Positions 16,264 through 24,469 of a stretch of DNA of 64,000 bases are shown here, piece by piece (positions within the stretch are counted from its first letter, which is position 1; every line of letters begins with the position of its first letter). Made by a program: the position numbers and the translations under genes. Below the pieces are notes generated by a model that did not search any database, had not been told where the DNA came from, and saw only the letters and a list, made by a program, of their open reading frames with translations. Source of the DNA: a virus; IMG/VR virus record IMGVR_UViG_3300044680_000280, positions 1 through 64,000 of that record; one strand, written 5' to 3'.

Positions 16264-16851
16264 TCAATCCCGACGACGAAAGGCCTTCCAAACCTCGACA
16301 ACGTCACTCCCGAACATCTTCGACGGAGTTCGAAGTGTAAGCCACTGCTCCGTGAAGAGACCGCCTGCCGAATACAATGCGAGCGGTTGAATACTCTGAT
16401 GGCTGACGATATCGCCACTTTCCGTAACCTGCTCTTGCTCTATGCGATCGGCGTAGTAGAATCCAGCCGACAATCCGTACTGAATTGAGGGGTTTTTGTC
16501 AAACAGGTTACGGTAGATCTCGTACCGCTCCTCGGGGTAGTTGCACGGTTCAATCGAAAACAGGCTGATAAACGTGTTCGGTTTGAATGGGAGGTCCGTG
16601 TTCAGGTTGATTTTGCGATAATCGCCCTGAATGGTGTTTGCGCCGCGAGGCTCCAAGTCGATGCCTACGTACTTTGACCAGCTCCCATACTTCCAGAACT
16701 CCCCCAGACCGCAACCCAAGTCTACAACCTCAAGCCTATCCGGCCAGGATAGATTGCGGAACCACTTGAAAGCCGTGCTGTGACTCTCGCGAACCGAGTA
16801 CTCTTCCAGGTACTCGGCATAGGCTTTGAAAAAGTCACTATCGTATGCCAT
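16264..16851 (-). CDS. Class I SAM-dependent methyltransferase
   Basis: 195 residues. Motif I is V-V-D-L-G-C-G-L-G-E-F and the next acidic strand end is Y-V-G-I-D-L-E-P, both typical of SAM-binding Rossmann proteins. No D-P-P-Y or Pro-Cys signature, so it is not a standard DNA base methylase; small-molecule, sugar or protein targets are possible. GAGGAG lies 11 bases before the ATG. Preceded by the Pro-repeat gene, three bases away. Confidence 0.75.
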   Translation of the reverse strand: MAYDSDFFKAYAEYLEEYSVRESHSTAFKWFRNLSWPDRLEVVDLGCGLGEFWKYGSWSKYVGIDLEPRGANTIQGDYRKINLNTDLPFKPNTFISLFSIEPCNYPEERYEIYRNLFDKNPSIQYGLSAGFYYADRIEQEQVTESGDIVSHQSIQPLALYSAGGLFTEQWLTLRTPSKMFGSDVVEVWKAFRRRD

Positions 16852-16854
16852 GAT

Positions 16855-17601
16855 TCAGTTACTCCTCGGGATGAAATGGGACTGCTTTGCCCGAATCCCA
16901 TCGAACAGCTCATTTCTCAACTTCACGTCCACGATGGAGTCAATCTTGGCCCGGTTGACGCTATACCAACGGAGGAGCTCCTCGCGCGTCTTCATGGCAT
17001 CGAGATCTGCCATGAACTGCTGAAAGAGGTCGGTCTCTCCGAACTCTTTGGGTGGAGCCTTGTACTTCTCCGCTTCGGAGCTCGTTGCGGATTCGGGTAC
17101 TTCCTCGAGCTTCGACACAAGAACTGTGACATCAGCCGCGAGATCGAGACCTCGAAGAACGGCGTCACGTGAGGTGGCAGCGAGTTCTTTCTGCCCCAGA
17201 AATGTATGATTCATGTAGGCTCGAAGCGCGTCGAATGTCAGCATGAACGCCTCGAACTGAGCCTGGGTCTGAAGACCGGGCATCTGTTGGCGCAACTGTT
17301 GGAACATGAGCTGGTTCATACCCGAAACCTGGGGTGATGGGGGAACCGGCTGAGGTGGAACCGGCTGAGGGGGAACCGGCTGAGGGGGAACCGCCGCCTG
17401 CGGAGAATCGAGCTCGTCAAAGTTGACGACGTCCTTGAGTGCCTCCTTCACGACGCCCACGAGCTCGGGGTTCTCCGTGCCTGCCATGCGAAGGATCTCC
17501 GCTGCGGCCTGCTCGGCGGCTTTACGGAATGCTTCCTCACCGAACTTCTCTCGAATGGGGTTTAATCGGTTAATGATTGCATCAACGATCGGATGGGTCA
17601 T
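16855..17601 (-). CDS. Hypothetical protein with a Pro-rich pentapeptide linker
   Basis: 248 residues. An N-terminal helical domain (about 1-70) is joined through V-P-P-Q-P repeats (about 70-90) to a helical C-terminal domain rich in Met and Gln (LMFQQLRQQM). The repeat is encoded by a 15-bp tandem repeat at 17342-17393. GAGG lies upstream of the ATG. No family recognised; the two-domain-with-linker form suggests a structural or adaptor protein. Confidence 0.7.
   Translation of the reverse strand: MTHPIVDAIINRLNPIREKFGEEAFRKAAEQAAAEILRMAGTENPELVGVVKEALKDVVNFDELDSPQAAVPPQPVPPQPVPPQPVPPSPQVSGMNQLMFQQLRQQMPGLQTQAQFEAFMLTFDALRAYMNHTFLGQKELAATSRDAVLRGLDLAADVTVLVSKLEEVPESATSSEAEKYKAPPKEFGETDLFQQFMADLDAMKTREELLRWYSVNRAKIDSIVDVKLRNELFDGIRAKQSHFIPRSN
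17342..17393 (-). repeat. 15-bp tandem repeat coding for V-P-P-Q-P
   Basis: Three full and one partial copy of GGAACCGGCTGAGG[T/G] as read on the plus strand. In frame, so changes in copy number would only lengthen or shorten the linker. Confidence 0.8.
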
Positions 17602-17610
17602 GTTGGAACC

Positions 17611-17895
17611 TCAAGAGGGCTTGCCCCCGGCTTTGGACACCATCCTCGCTTGAACGGCGTCGGCGATACGTTCAGCCTGACTTACACCAGCAGCTCGTAG
17701 GTAAAGCTGCAACATTCCCTTGTAGAGCTGAGATCCCTGCACTTTGCTCGTAACGATCTTCCAACAGGCCTTGCAGTAGGTCGTTGTGTCGGGCGCAGGT
17801 TTACCAGTAGCTGAAGCAACCAGCAACTTCTCCTCAGACGTAAGAGTGAGGGTTTGGAAAGCTTCCTTGTCCCGGTGGCAAACGCAGCACTTCAT
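17611..17895 (-). CDS. Small zinc-finger-like protein
   Basis: 94 residues. C-C-V-C-H at the start and Y-C-K-A-C-W about 40 residues later form a likely four-Cys zinc site. The rest is helical. ATG overlaps the stop of the YkgJ-like gene (ATGA), so they are translationally coupled. Function unknown. Confidence 0.65.
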   Translation of the reverse strand: MKCCVCHRDKEAFQTLTLTSEEKLLVASATGKPAPDTTTYCKACWKIVTSKVQGSQLYKGMLQLYLRAAGVSQAERIADAVQARMVSKAGGKPS

Positions 17896-18524
17896 GTGTT
17901 TTCAACGTAGTCTTTAAAGATGGCCATGTCTGCCCCGTCCAAGTCATATTCCCCGTTGGATATCTTTTCCCCCACGAGAACCGCCACACTGAGGGGCATG
18001 ATGATGGTCGTGATTCCGTGCTTGCGTATCGCACGATTCACTCGACTGTGAAACTCCTCGGTCACATCCCTTTTATTGACGATTTCTGACTCAAGAATTC
18101 GATGGGGATGGCAATTGTAGGGATCCCCCGTGGAGTACGTAACTCGACATTGAAAAGGCCGTGCATTGTAAACCGTGCATTTCTTAGTCCCCTCATCGAG
18201 CAAGGGGCACGGAATCATACTGAGCAGCCAAACTTCGTAGGACGCATCCCTCACCTTGCTCGCGTGTTCCTCAAAGGTAGCCTTTAGGCTGGGCGTCCAG
18301 CGTCCCCTGGATACGAGGTTTTTATATAGAAGCATGCCCTCGACCACGGTCAAATGGACGGGGTGGTAGCAGCAATTCGAACACCCAGAACGACAAGACA
18401 CAGTGAGGCCCTCGTCGTGAGCCGTGTTGCGTACTAACGCCTCAAAGTTGGATGCTACCTCAATCTCGGCCGAATACACTTGAGAAAGACTGATCTCAGC
18501 AATGACTGGGAGTTTGCGGGACAT
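17892..18524 (-). CDS. YkgJ-family Cys-cluster protein
   Basis: 210 residues. C-R-S-G-C-S-N-C-C, then C-P-L-L-D-E-G-T-K-K-C-T-V-Y-N-A-R-P-F-Q-C-R, is the cysteine pattern of the YkgJ/UPF0153 group, thought to bind zinc or an iron-sulfur cluster; members are often uncharacterised and sometimes tied to protein methylation or oxidation. GAGGA lies before the ATG, which overlaps the previous stop as TGATG. Part of a run of Cys-rich small genes. Confidence 0.75.
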   Translation of the reverse strand: MSRKLPVIAEISLSQVYSAEIEVASNFEALVRNTAHDEGLTVSCRSGCSNCCYHPVHLTVVEGMLLYKNLVSRGRWTPSLKATFEEHASKVRDASYEVWLLSMIPCPLLDEGTKKCTVYNARPFQCRVTYSTGDPYNCHPHRILESEIVNKRDVTEEFHSRVNRAIRKHGITTIIMPLSVAVLVGEKISNGEYDLDGADMAIFKDYVENT

Positions 18525-19030
18525 CAGGTATCCTCGTCATCTTTGAGCAAATGATCGAATACCGTTTTCACTTCGGCAACTTTCACCCTACCGAACCTTG
18601 AGGAGGCGGCCCTAATGGAGACGTTCCTGAAGTTCTTTGGCACAATGACGCTCGTGCTGCCCCTCGTGTAAGTAAGAACAATTCGGTCAAGATGCCGCAA
18701 CCTTAGCTTGGGATTCAGGTAGAGAGTTCCGCCGCTCCTCTCAGGTTCACCAAGGAGCCAATCCTGAAAGATTCGAAGCGGTACGGGTGTCTCAAGAAGA
18801 TTTGTAGGATGGGCCACAGAAGTAAGGTCACCCCACTTATAGGAGCGATGGGGCAACACGATAAAGGGCCACTGTTCAAACGGGTTGAACTCAACCTTGT
18901 ACTTTGGATCATCCGATTGGACAATCAACACAGTGTCATCCTTGTCCAAGAGGAGAGTGCTATCGTCCGAGTTGACCTGGACTACGACATACCAGGTCCC
19001 ATCACACGTTACGATGTCACCGCGGTTCAT
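18524..19030 (-). CDS. Hypothetical 168-residue beta-rich protein
   Basis: Start placed at the ATG at 19030 overlapping the upstream stop (TGATG); the frame extends 69 codons upstream with low-quality Arg/Ser-rich sequence. The first 60 residues look like a small beta barrel (R-G-D-I-V-T-C-D-G-T-W-Y-V-V-V-Q-V). No known motif. Coupled upstream of the YkgJ-like gene. Confidence 0.65.
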   Translation of the reverse strand: MNRGDIVTCDGTWYVVVQVNSDDSTLLLDKDDTVLIVQSDDPKYKVEFNPFEQWPFIVLPHRSYKWGDLTSVAHPTNLLETPVPLRIFQDWLLGEPERSGGTLYLNPKLRLRHLDRIVLTYTRGSTSVIVPKNFRNVSIRAASSRFGRVKVAEVKTVFDHLLKDDEDT

Positions 19031-19656
19031 CAGTTGGCCGGAAGAACGCCCGCGTCTCGAAGGATCTCGTCCGTATTGTTGAGCTGGGGAACTCCGTTTC
19101 GCAGCACTTCTGCCGTGGCGGTCGCACGGACACGGTAGTATCCACGACCTTTGGACGGTACCCGCTCGAAGGTCTCGCTGAATGAGGAAAGCAGATACGC
19201 AATGTACGCTCTCGGATTGCTCGAATTGGGAAGCCAATCTCGAACCTTCAGGTCCTCGTAGATACTGAGGGCGTTCATAATGTTCGTCCCCATTACCGTA
19301 ACCATGGCGTCGCGAATCTTCGGACGCCTTCCGTCCGCCACTTCACGGCGACCAACGGCGGCTCGATTGTTATTCGGGGGCTTGGAAGGCTTTGAGGAGG
19401 GGGCCGAGACTGTACGAGCGGTTGGAACAGCCTCGCTAACGACGGGCCGCCTAGAGGGCTCTGGCTCTGTACCGAAGATCGAATCGAACTTCTCAATCTT
19501 CAATCTAAGATGGTCCAGTTGGGCTGACTCATCCGCATATAGGGCGTCCAGCTCATCCTTTTGCTTTTGAATCTCCGAGAGCTTGTCCTGATGTCCCTGC
19601 AATTCTCTTTCGAGACGGCTCCGTAGCTCTTCTTCAATTTTGAGGGTTAGGGACAT
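19030..19656 (-). CDS. Coiled-coil plus winged-helix-like protein
   Basis: 208 residues. Residues 1-60 form an amphipathic coiled coil; a low-complexity Pro/Ser/Arg linker follows; residues about 130-195 read like a winged-helix domain (S-I-Y-E-D-L-K-V-R-D-W-L-P ... V-P-S-K-G-R-G-Y-Y-R-V), a form often used for DNA contact. Could be a transcription factor; unproven. GGAG lies upstream of the ATG. Confidence 0.65.
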   Translation of the reverse strand: MSLTLKIEEELRSRLERELQGHQDKLSEIQKQKDELDALYADESAQLDHLRLKIEKFDSIFGTEPEPSRRPVVSEAVPTARTVSAPSSKPSKPPNNNRAAVGRREVADGRRPKIRDAMVTVMGTNIMNALSIYEDLKVRDWLPNSSNPRAYIAYLLSSFSETFERVPSKGRGYYRVRATATAEVLRNGVPQLNNTDEILRDAGVLPAN

Positions 19657-19691
19657 ACCACATCTCCATTTTAACTTGGGGGTACACTTAC

Positions 19692-20231
19692 CTATACACC
19701 GCCCAACAGAGTTTGAAGTACCCGAAGATGCCTTTTATCAAGGTTGCCCGCCTTGATATTCGTGAAATTGCAGGCTTTCACCTGGTAACAAGTAGCTTCT
19801 ACCCCCGGTCCAGCCTTCAAACCATCGCAATTTTCACACCTAGATGTCCCGAAGTTCAACCGAAACCTGAATTGGGCCGCCTCATGCTGAACCTCGCGGT
19901 AGTGCCTAATGAGCTCTTCCGCTGCCCTGTATACCCTCGTGGCGTCTCCTGTTTTGAAAGACTCTAATAGGTTTTCGGCTAGGTCTTCTTGGTCGGGAAC
20001 TCCCGTTGAAGGTCCACCGGACAGATGATCCCCTGTCTTCGTAGATACTGTTCGACCCGTCCCTCCGCGTTCGCCGCCATCAGTCCCGACAACCTCGGAT
20101 CCTTCGTCTTCTCGGCGAGATCGATTGCCGACCTCATGAGGCTCTGCCATTCGTCGTGGGTTTTGGCCGCTCGAATGGTGGATTTTTTGCCGGGAAGGGA
20201 CTTCAGACGAGGGCGGTTGACCATGACTCAC
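19692..20231 (-). CDS. ORF with uncertain start; C-terminal 95 residues look real
   Basis: The frame from a GTG at 20231 (overlapping the previous TGA) is open for 179 codons. The first 80 codons cover the complete 81-residue gene at 19979 in another frame and are Ser/Gly/Arg-rich, like a shadow. The last 95 (E-L-I-R-H-Y-R-E-V-Q, then C-E-N-C-D-G and C-Y-Q-V-K-A-C) look like a folded four-Cys protein, but no ATG or GTG lies between the 19979 stop and this part. A frameshift from the upstream gene or a rare start codon may explain it. It ends Gly-Val-stop within a CGGTGTATAG element. Confidence 0.45.
   Translation of the reverse strand: MSHGQPPSSEVPSRQKIHHSSGQNPRRMAEPHEVGNRSRREDEGSEVVGTDGGERGGTGRTVSTKTGDHLSGGPSTGVPDQEDLAENLLESFKTGDATRVYRAAEELIRHYREVQHEAAQFRFRLNFGTSRCENCDGLKAGPGVEATCYQVKACNFTNIKAGNLDKRHLRVLQTLLGGV
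19695..19701 (-). promoter_or_regulatory. CGGTGTA element, 38 nt before the ATG at 19656
   Basis: GCGGTGTATAG on the minus strand; the TAG is the stop of the upstream frame. Confidence 0.45.
19979..20224 (-). CDS. Hypothetical 81-residue protein
   Basis: ATG at 20224 with AAGAGGAA about 8 bases upstream. Basic, helical: K-K-S-T-I-R-A-A-K-T-H-D-E-W, then Y-L-R-R-Q-G-I-I-C-P-V-D. No family recognised. It ends K-K-T-stop, and the likely protein of the adjacent frame continues 1 nt out of phase. Confidence 0.6.
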   Translation of the reverse strand: MVNRPRLKSLPGKKSTIRAAKTHDEWQSLMRSAIDLAEKTKDPRLSGLMAANAEGRVEQYLRRQGIICPVDLQREFPTKKT

Positions 20232-20620
20232 GATTCCTCTTTAGATTGAGCCTCTGCTTGTGCTTTCAGCATGAGACCACGAGAGATAGCATAAAGAGCA
20301 TCGTATTCGAAGCAGTATTGCTTCTCGAGCTCCTGGGCTTCCTCAAGGGGGTCCGATGGTTCGGATTTCGTGTGGTGATTGATAACGAACTTGGGCTTGT
20401 AAGCACCCTTGATCTCCATCACCATTCGCAGAAATACCGCCCGTTGTCGCCGAACCTGGTAGTCGAGATTGTCGAGCTCTTCTAGTACTTGAACGACGGC
20501 AGTTTGCGTGTCATCGATGGCGGGACGAAGACCTTTGAGAGAACCCACGGCCTTTGCGAGCTCGGGTGTCTTTGCGAGCTCCCTTGCTTGAGCTCGTCGC
20601 ATCTTTCTGCCTAAACTCAT
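20228..20620 (-). CDS. Hypothetical helical protein, 130 residues
   Basis: ATG at 20620 chosen because GGAG lies 8 bases upstream; eight more codons are open before it. Basic N-terminus (L-G-R-K-M-R-R-A-Q-A-R), then coiled-coil-like helices (V-V-Q-V-L-E-E-L-D-N-L-D) and an acidic end. No motif recognised. Its upstream leader (GTTGAAATGGAGAT) resembles that of the gene at 19030. Confidence 0.65.
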   Translation of the reverse strand: MSLGRKMRRAQARELAKTPELAKAVGSLKGLRPAIDDTQTAVVQVLEELDNLDYQVRRQRAVFLRMVMEIKGAYKPKFVINHHTKSEPSDPLEEAQELEKQYCFEYDALYAISRGLMLKAQAEAQSKEES

Positions 20621-20647
20621 CTGTAATCTCCATTTCAACTGCAAATG

Positions 20648-21085
20648 TCAGTCGTCGTCTACACAATCCTCAGTCCGTTTGGGCTGGGGAGTTGGTGGGT
20701 TCCCAGCGAAGGTATCGTAAAACGGATAGGACCCTTTGGTCCTAGACCGATTGAGATAGGCCTGTTCCATATCCACGAGTTCTTGCGTCGGCAGTCTGGT
20801 CACATTACACGCGAGATACTGGAGGTACGGATCAGATGTAACTCGCTTCAGATCTTTTGCCGCCCGCCAATCGTGCTCCAGAGAATAAATGATCTGGTAG
20901 GCGCTCATCGTATCGAGCAGACAGATTCCGGGACGTGCGTCGTCTCCTGGAAATGGGCCCCGTTCGACCCAAACGTTGTTTTTCGTATCCCTGTCGCACT
21001 TCGTGCATTCCCCATGTAGACCGCACCCACACGGGGAAGCCTGACATCGAGAGCACGGAGGTGTGAGGTCGTTACTGTTTCCCAT
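20648..21085 (-). CDS. Cys-rich hypothetical protein
   Basis: 145 residues. The first 35 carry C-S-R-C, C-G-C-G and C-T-K-C, forming a probable zinc-binding knuckle; the middle is helical (S-A-Y-Q-I-I-Y-S-L-E-H-D-W) and the end acidic (D-C-V-D-D-D). Function unknown. Confidence 0.65.
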   Translation of the reverse strand: MGNSNDLTPPCSRCQASPCGCGLHGECTKCDRDTKNNVWVERGPFPGDDARPGICLLDTMSAYQIIYSLEHDWRAAKDLKRVTSDPYLQYLACNVTRLPTQELVDMEQAYLNRSRTKGSYPFYDTFAGNPPTPQPKRTEDCVDDD

Positions 21086-21086
21086 G

Positions 21087-21344
21087 CTACAGACTTTTCA
21101 AAAGGAACAACTGACTGGTCTCGTGTCCAGCCTCGCATTTTACGGTCACCCGAGAGAAATGGGCGGGTTTACGGCGACGCCGTGTGTGCTTCACATGCGC
21201 AATTGAGGACTCACAAATGAGGCATTTCTCGGGAATATGTGAGATAACTTCCGAGTAGACCTCAATAGGAATAGACTTAGCGATCTCCGCATCCGAAAGA
21301 TCGTCGGAGTCCTCATCAGGTATCGCTAGCGGTTTGAGTGCCAT
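21087..21344 (-). CDS. Small zinc-ribbon-like protein
   Basis: 85 residues from the ATG at 21344, within the end of the upstream gene; a longer frame to 21389 exists. The C-terminal half has C-L-I-C and a later C-E-A-G-H, suggesting a Cys3His zinc site, with a basic H-T-R-R-R-R-K stretch. N-terminal half is acidic. Function unknown. Confidence 0.6.
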   Translation of the reverse strand: MALKPLAIPDEDSDDLSDAEIAKSIPIEVYSEVISHIPEKCLICESSIAHVKHTRRRRKPAHFSRVTVKCEAGHETSQLFLLKSL

Positions 21345-21541
21345 TTTTCCAATACCCGGTCGAAGCAATACTTGAAGCAAGTGTCCCACCCCCCACCATG
21401 AGAGGCGGTAGAATTGCCATTTTTCGTGTACTCAATCGCCTGACGAATGGCCCTCTCCGACTCCCAAACAGCAATCCAACTAAGGGCATCGCTAAGTGTC
21501 GGTTCCCGGCACGCACGAGCGACAGCTTCGTCGATCTTCAT
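21326..21541 (-). CDS. Hypothetical 71-residue protein
   Basis: ATG at 21541 overlaps the stop of the DUF1848-like gene (ATGA). The sequence is helical with a W-I-A-V-W-E-S-E-R segment. 19 bases of its end overlap the next gene. No family recognised. Confidence 0.55.
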   Translation of the reverse strand: MKIDEAVARACREPTLSDALSWIAVWESERAIRQAIEYTKNGNSTASHGGGWDTCFKYCFDRVLEKWHSNR

Positions 21542-22371
21542 GGTATCACCACAAGACCCTTCGTGGAGTTCGACTTCTTCGGGGACAAGGACTTGTCCGA
21601 GGCATAACAGTAGCCACAAGATAGGGTGCACGATTCGTTGAAAGTGAACGGGTCGACCATGATGGCACAGCCACATGATTCGGATTGGGGTTTTGGCTCA
21701 CCCTCGCAGGGAACACATACGCCAGCGGATAGATTTTGCTGGGCCCCCAGGCCATCCAGGGAGTCCTTGTAAACGTTGCAGAGGCGAACCCTTATACGGT
21801 AGGCATCCGCAATCTGAGCCAATTCTCGCATGATTTGGAGACATTCCGTGGCGCTTCGGGTCTCTGGAATCATGTCGTTTGGTTGTAAAAAGGACAAATA
21901 GACGGAGTTCGTCTTCCCTGTCATCCGAGAGGCAATGGACTCGAAACGTTGGTACAAGCTTCGAACCGAGCTTAGAATCGGAACGGGCGAGAACCGCCAT
22001 GAAAGGTTCTCTCTGCCCACAAGATCCGAGAGGTTCGAAGCCCACTGCGTCGCGGTTTCGATGTTGGGCGCTCCCCGTTCCACTTCCTCCCAACCCGTAA
22101 TCGTCACGTGAACCTTGACCTTGTAGGCGGACAGTAAAGCGTAATCGGCGACCAAGTTCTTCGGGACTTTGGTCCAAAAAACCAGGCTGTGCGTTTCTTC
22201 TGGCGCTAAAGACCACCAGTCGGGAACGCCCGTGCGAACGTCGAATGCTTGCATTTTCCCAGAGAGCAGACTCGCCCGAAACCAATCCCATTTAGCTCCC
22301 GGGACATCGGTCCACCGCGAAAGGCTGTAAGGTACAACCTCAGCTCTACCAGAACGAAGAATCGGGGTCAT
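21538..22371 (-). CDS. DUF1848-like protein with a radical-SAM-type Cys cluster
   Basis: 277 residues. The front matches the DUF1848 pattern (S-R-W-T-D-V-P, then L-V-F-W-T-K-V-P-K-N-L) and the rear ends with C-G-C-A-I-M-V-D-P-F, then C-T-L-S-C-G-Y-C-Y-A. The C-x3-x-C-x2-C segment would hold a 4Fe-4S cluster as in radical SAM enzymes, here at the C-terminus as in DUF1848. The family has no settled function; relation to DNA repair or base modification is speculative. A TGGTGTA element lies 11 bases before the ATG. Confidence 0.7.
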   Translation of the reverse strand: MTPILRSGRAEVVPYSLSRWTDVPGAKWDWFRASLLSGKMQAFDVRTGVPDWWSLAPEETHSLVFWTKVPKNLVADYALLSAYKVKVHVTITGWEEVERGAPNIETATQWASNLSDLVGRENLSWRFSPVPILSSVRSLYQRFESIASRMTGKTNSVYLSFLQPNDMIPETRSATECLQIMRELAQIADAYRIRVRLCNVYKDSLDGLGAQQNLSAGVCVPCEGEPKPQSESCGCAIMVDPFTFNESCTLSCGYCYASDKSLSPKKSNSTKGLVVIP

Positions 22372-23249
22372 CCCTCAGAAGATACACCAGCGGCGTCTTC
22401 GAGGGCTTCCCTAATCGTATCCGGATCCAAATCTTTGAGTGCTTTCGCCGAAATGGCGGCGATGAGAGCCTGAAAAACCTCATCCTGAGTGGGGGGCCGG
22501 TCGTCTTTCGACGCGAGGCGCTCCATGAGCTTTGAGACCAGCTCGACCGAGTGGTGACCGATCTCCCCAAACTCGTGTAGAGTGGGTAGGTGCTGTAGGT
22601 GCTTCGTGACCGCTTTGACCGCGATCTTCTTTGCGGTAGAGCTAACGAACGAGCTCATCACGCCCTTCGTGATGGCAACGGCGCCCGCTCCAAGACCGAA
22701 CCCCGCCCCTAAGGCCCCTGAAACTGCCGCAACCGTACAGTGGATGGCCACTTCCCGTATGGCGTGCTTTTGCTTCTTGGAGACTTCCTTGCCGGTCATC
22801 CAAGCATGGATGCCCTCGCCCGCCTCCTTGAACTCCTTGACCTCATGTTTGGCTACATTGTAGGCACTCTCGACGTATTTCATCGGGGCGCTCAGAATCG
22901 ACTTGTGCGCCTTGAGTAGAGTTTCTCGACGATGATCCTCATCATCAACGAATTTTTTGACGGTCGACGGGGTCTTGTGGAGGAACTCCTGGGCCTTCGA
23001 GGACAGACTCTTTGCCAGGTCCTTCCAAGTCAACTTAGGCCCGGCACCGTGTTCGTGCTCATCGTGCTCGACACCGTGACCTCCGTCCGTCTTCTTTTCA
23101 GAAATCTCCCCCGGCTTCTTGACCGTATGATTTTTCGGGTCCGCCTTGGGATGTTCGTGCAGGTAGTCCTTCAGCGCCTTTGGAGTCGGAAACTCGAAGG
23201 CGAGCTGGTAACGAGCCGCCACACGCAGACTCAACACGTCCCTACGCAT
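22368..23249 (-). CDS. Tagged hypothetical protein with a hydrophobic segment
   Basis: 293 residues starting M-R-R-D-V-L-S-L-R-V-A-A-R-Y, one of the shared N-terminal peptides. Residues 28-75 are charged (H-P-K-A-D-P-K-N-H), the middle is helical, and residues about 165-200 form a Gly/Ala-rich hydrophobic stretch (A-L-G-A-G-F-G-L-G-A-G-A-V-A) that could insert into a membrane. GTG at 23237 is an alternative start. No homologue recognised. Ends within the start of the DUF1848-like gene. Confidence 0.65.
   Translation of the reverse strand: MRRDVLSLRVAARYQLAFEFPTPKALKDYLHEHPKADPKNHTVKKPGEISEKKTDGGHGVEHDEHEHGAGPKLTWKDLAKSLSSKAQEFLHKTPSTVKKFVDDEDHRRETLLKAHKSILSAPMKYVESAYNVAKHEVKEFKEAGEGIHAWMTGKEVSKKQKHAIREVAIHCTVAAVSGALGAGFGLGAGAVAITKGVMSSFVSSTAKKIAVKAVTKHLQHLPTLHEFGEIGHHSVELVSKLMERLASKDDRPPTQDEVFQALIAAISAKALKDLDPDTIREALEDAAGVSSEG
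22383..22389 (-). promoter_or_regulatory. TGGTGTA element, 11 nt before the ATG at 22371
   Basis: Inside the last codons (Gly-Val) of the upstream tagged gene; TGAGGG follows before the ATG. Confidence 0.5.
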
Positions 23250-23250
23250 T

Positions 23251-24465
23251 TCAGACCTTGGTGTACTTTTTAGCGAAATGCATGAGGTGGTCGTTGACGA
23301 ACTCTTCAGTGTCGATGTTCCTGTAATCGGACGACCACATGGAACGGGCCTCTCCGAAGTTGTTCACCTTAGGGCCGGCCGAGTAGTAAATGGCCTGCGG
23401 CTTGAACCAGAATCGGAAGTCTCCGTGGGGCGACACGGCGTACGGGATTTTCAGGTGATCGGTAACCCTCCAGCCCTTGGCCTTAAGTGATGCGAAAATC
23501 GCGTCCTGAGCCTGCTTGAAGGTCTTCTTTGCTTTGACCCGAGGCTTCTTCTCCCTCAGGGGATACGCGTCTACCTTCGGTCCTGGCTTCAGTCCCACTT
23601 GACGCATATAGTCCAAATTGATGATATCAGGTAGCTCATCGCAAAGGTCGAAGATGTCCTTGAAAACGTTCGTAACCTCGTGAGACTCAGAGGCGACCCG
23701 AGCGAAAAGCTGGCGCTGACCCTGAAGAAGCCTCTCGAGCTCGGTCAGATAGGTGCGAACCGAGTGAAGAGCTTCCTTGACCTCTTCACCCTCGAGCGTG
23801 GTGGCGTGTGAGAATCCTCGTAGCGCATGCCCCTCGATCTCTTTTGCTCGATGTTGCTCTTTGGCGGGAAGGTCGTTGACGAAGGGTTCTAGGCTCATGA
23901 TGAGATCACGAAACGTATCCGTGGCCTGAGGACCGGTCCTAATGTTCCAGGTCTTTGCCTTTTTCCCTTTTTTCTTATCCTCTAGCTGAAGCGTAACAAT
24001 GGCTTGTTTGGCAATCCGCTCGGGATCCATACTATGCTCGTCCCGAAGTTCGCGAAGGTCACCGACAAGACGATAGTACGTCGACGTAAACGAGGCTTCA
24101 CGTCCCATCGCCAATCGCACGGCGGCAACCGCTTCGGGGTCCTTATCGGGGAATCGAGACGAAGCCTCTGGGGCTGGGGGCGACAAATCGTCCGTCTTCA
24201 AGAGCTCGTTTTGGACTTGGTCGGCTTCCTTTTTTCCGCCCGGCTTGTCACCCTTGTTCTTCATCGACCAAGCAAGTGCCCACGGGTTATCGATCTCATC
24301 GTGTTTTTTCATCTTTTTGACGGTATTCTCCCACCCAGGAGGGGCTACCGCGAGGTGTTCGTCAAGAAGCGGATCTTGCGCCATGGGCCCGGGACGGCTG
24401 ATTGACGCCTCTTCCTCTTGAGTTTGGGCGATTCGTTGAGCAACACGAAGAGCTAGCTTGTCCAT
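23251..24465 (-). CDS. Tagged hypothetical protein, 404 residues
   Basis: Starts M-D-K-L-A-L-R-V-A-Q-R-I-A-Q, a copy of the shared peptide. Residues 20-110 are low complexity and charged, including W-E-N-T-V-K-K-M-K. The central part is helical with Glu/Arg-rich heptads, and the C-terminal 90 residues look like a compact alpha/beta domain (F-R-F-W-F-K-P-Q-A-I-Y-Y). No family recognised. A TGGTGTA element is 4 bases before the ATG. Confidence 0.65.
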   Translation of the reverse strand: MDKLALRVAQRIAQTQEEEASISRPGPMAQDPLLDEHLAVAPPGWENTVKKMKKHDEIDNPWALAWSMKNKGDKPGGKKEADQVQNELLKTDDLSPPAPEASSRFPDKDPEAVAAVRLAMGREASFTSTYYRLVGDLRELRDEHSMDPERIAKQAIVTLQLEDKKKGKKAKTWNIRTGPQATDTFRDLIMSLEPFVNDLPAKEQHRAKEIEGHALRGFSHATTLEGEEVKEALHSVRTYLTELERLLQGQRQLFARVASESHEVTNVFKDIFDLCDELPDIINLDYMRQVGLKPGPKVDAYPLREKKPRVKAKKTFKQAQDAIFASLKAKGWRVTDHLKIPYAVSPHGDFRFWFKPQAIYYSAGPKVNNFGEARSMWSSDYRNIDTEEFVNDHLMHFAKKYTKV

Positions 24466-24469
24466 GGGT

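Noticed and set aside
17342-17393. Tandem repeat as a CRISPR-like array
   Set aside because: Units are 15 bp, contiguous, in frame and code for a Pro-rich linker; no spacers.
17683-17689. GGTGTA copy inside the gene at 17611
   Set aside because: Lies mid-gene with no start codon near; same for copies at 35233, 42463 and 57646. The core hexamer is expected about 30 times by chance in both strands, so coding copies carry no weight.
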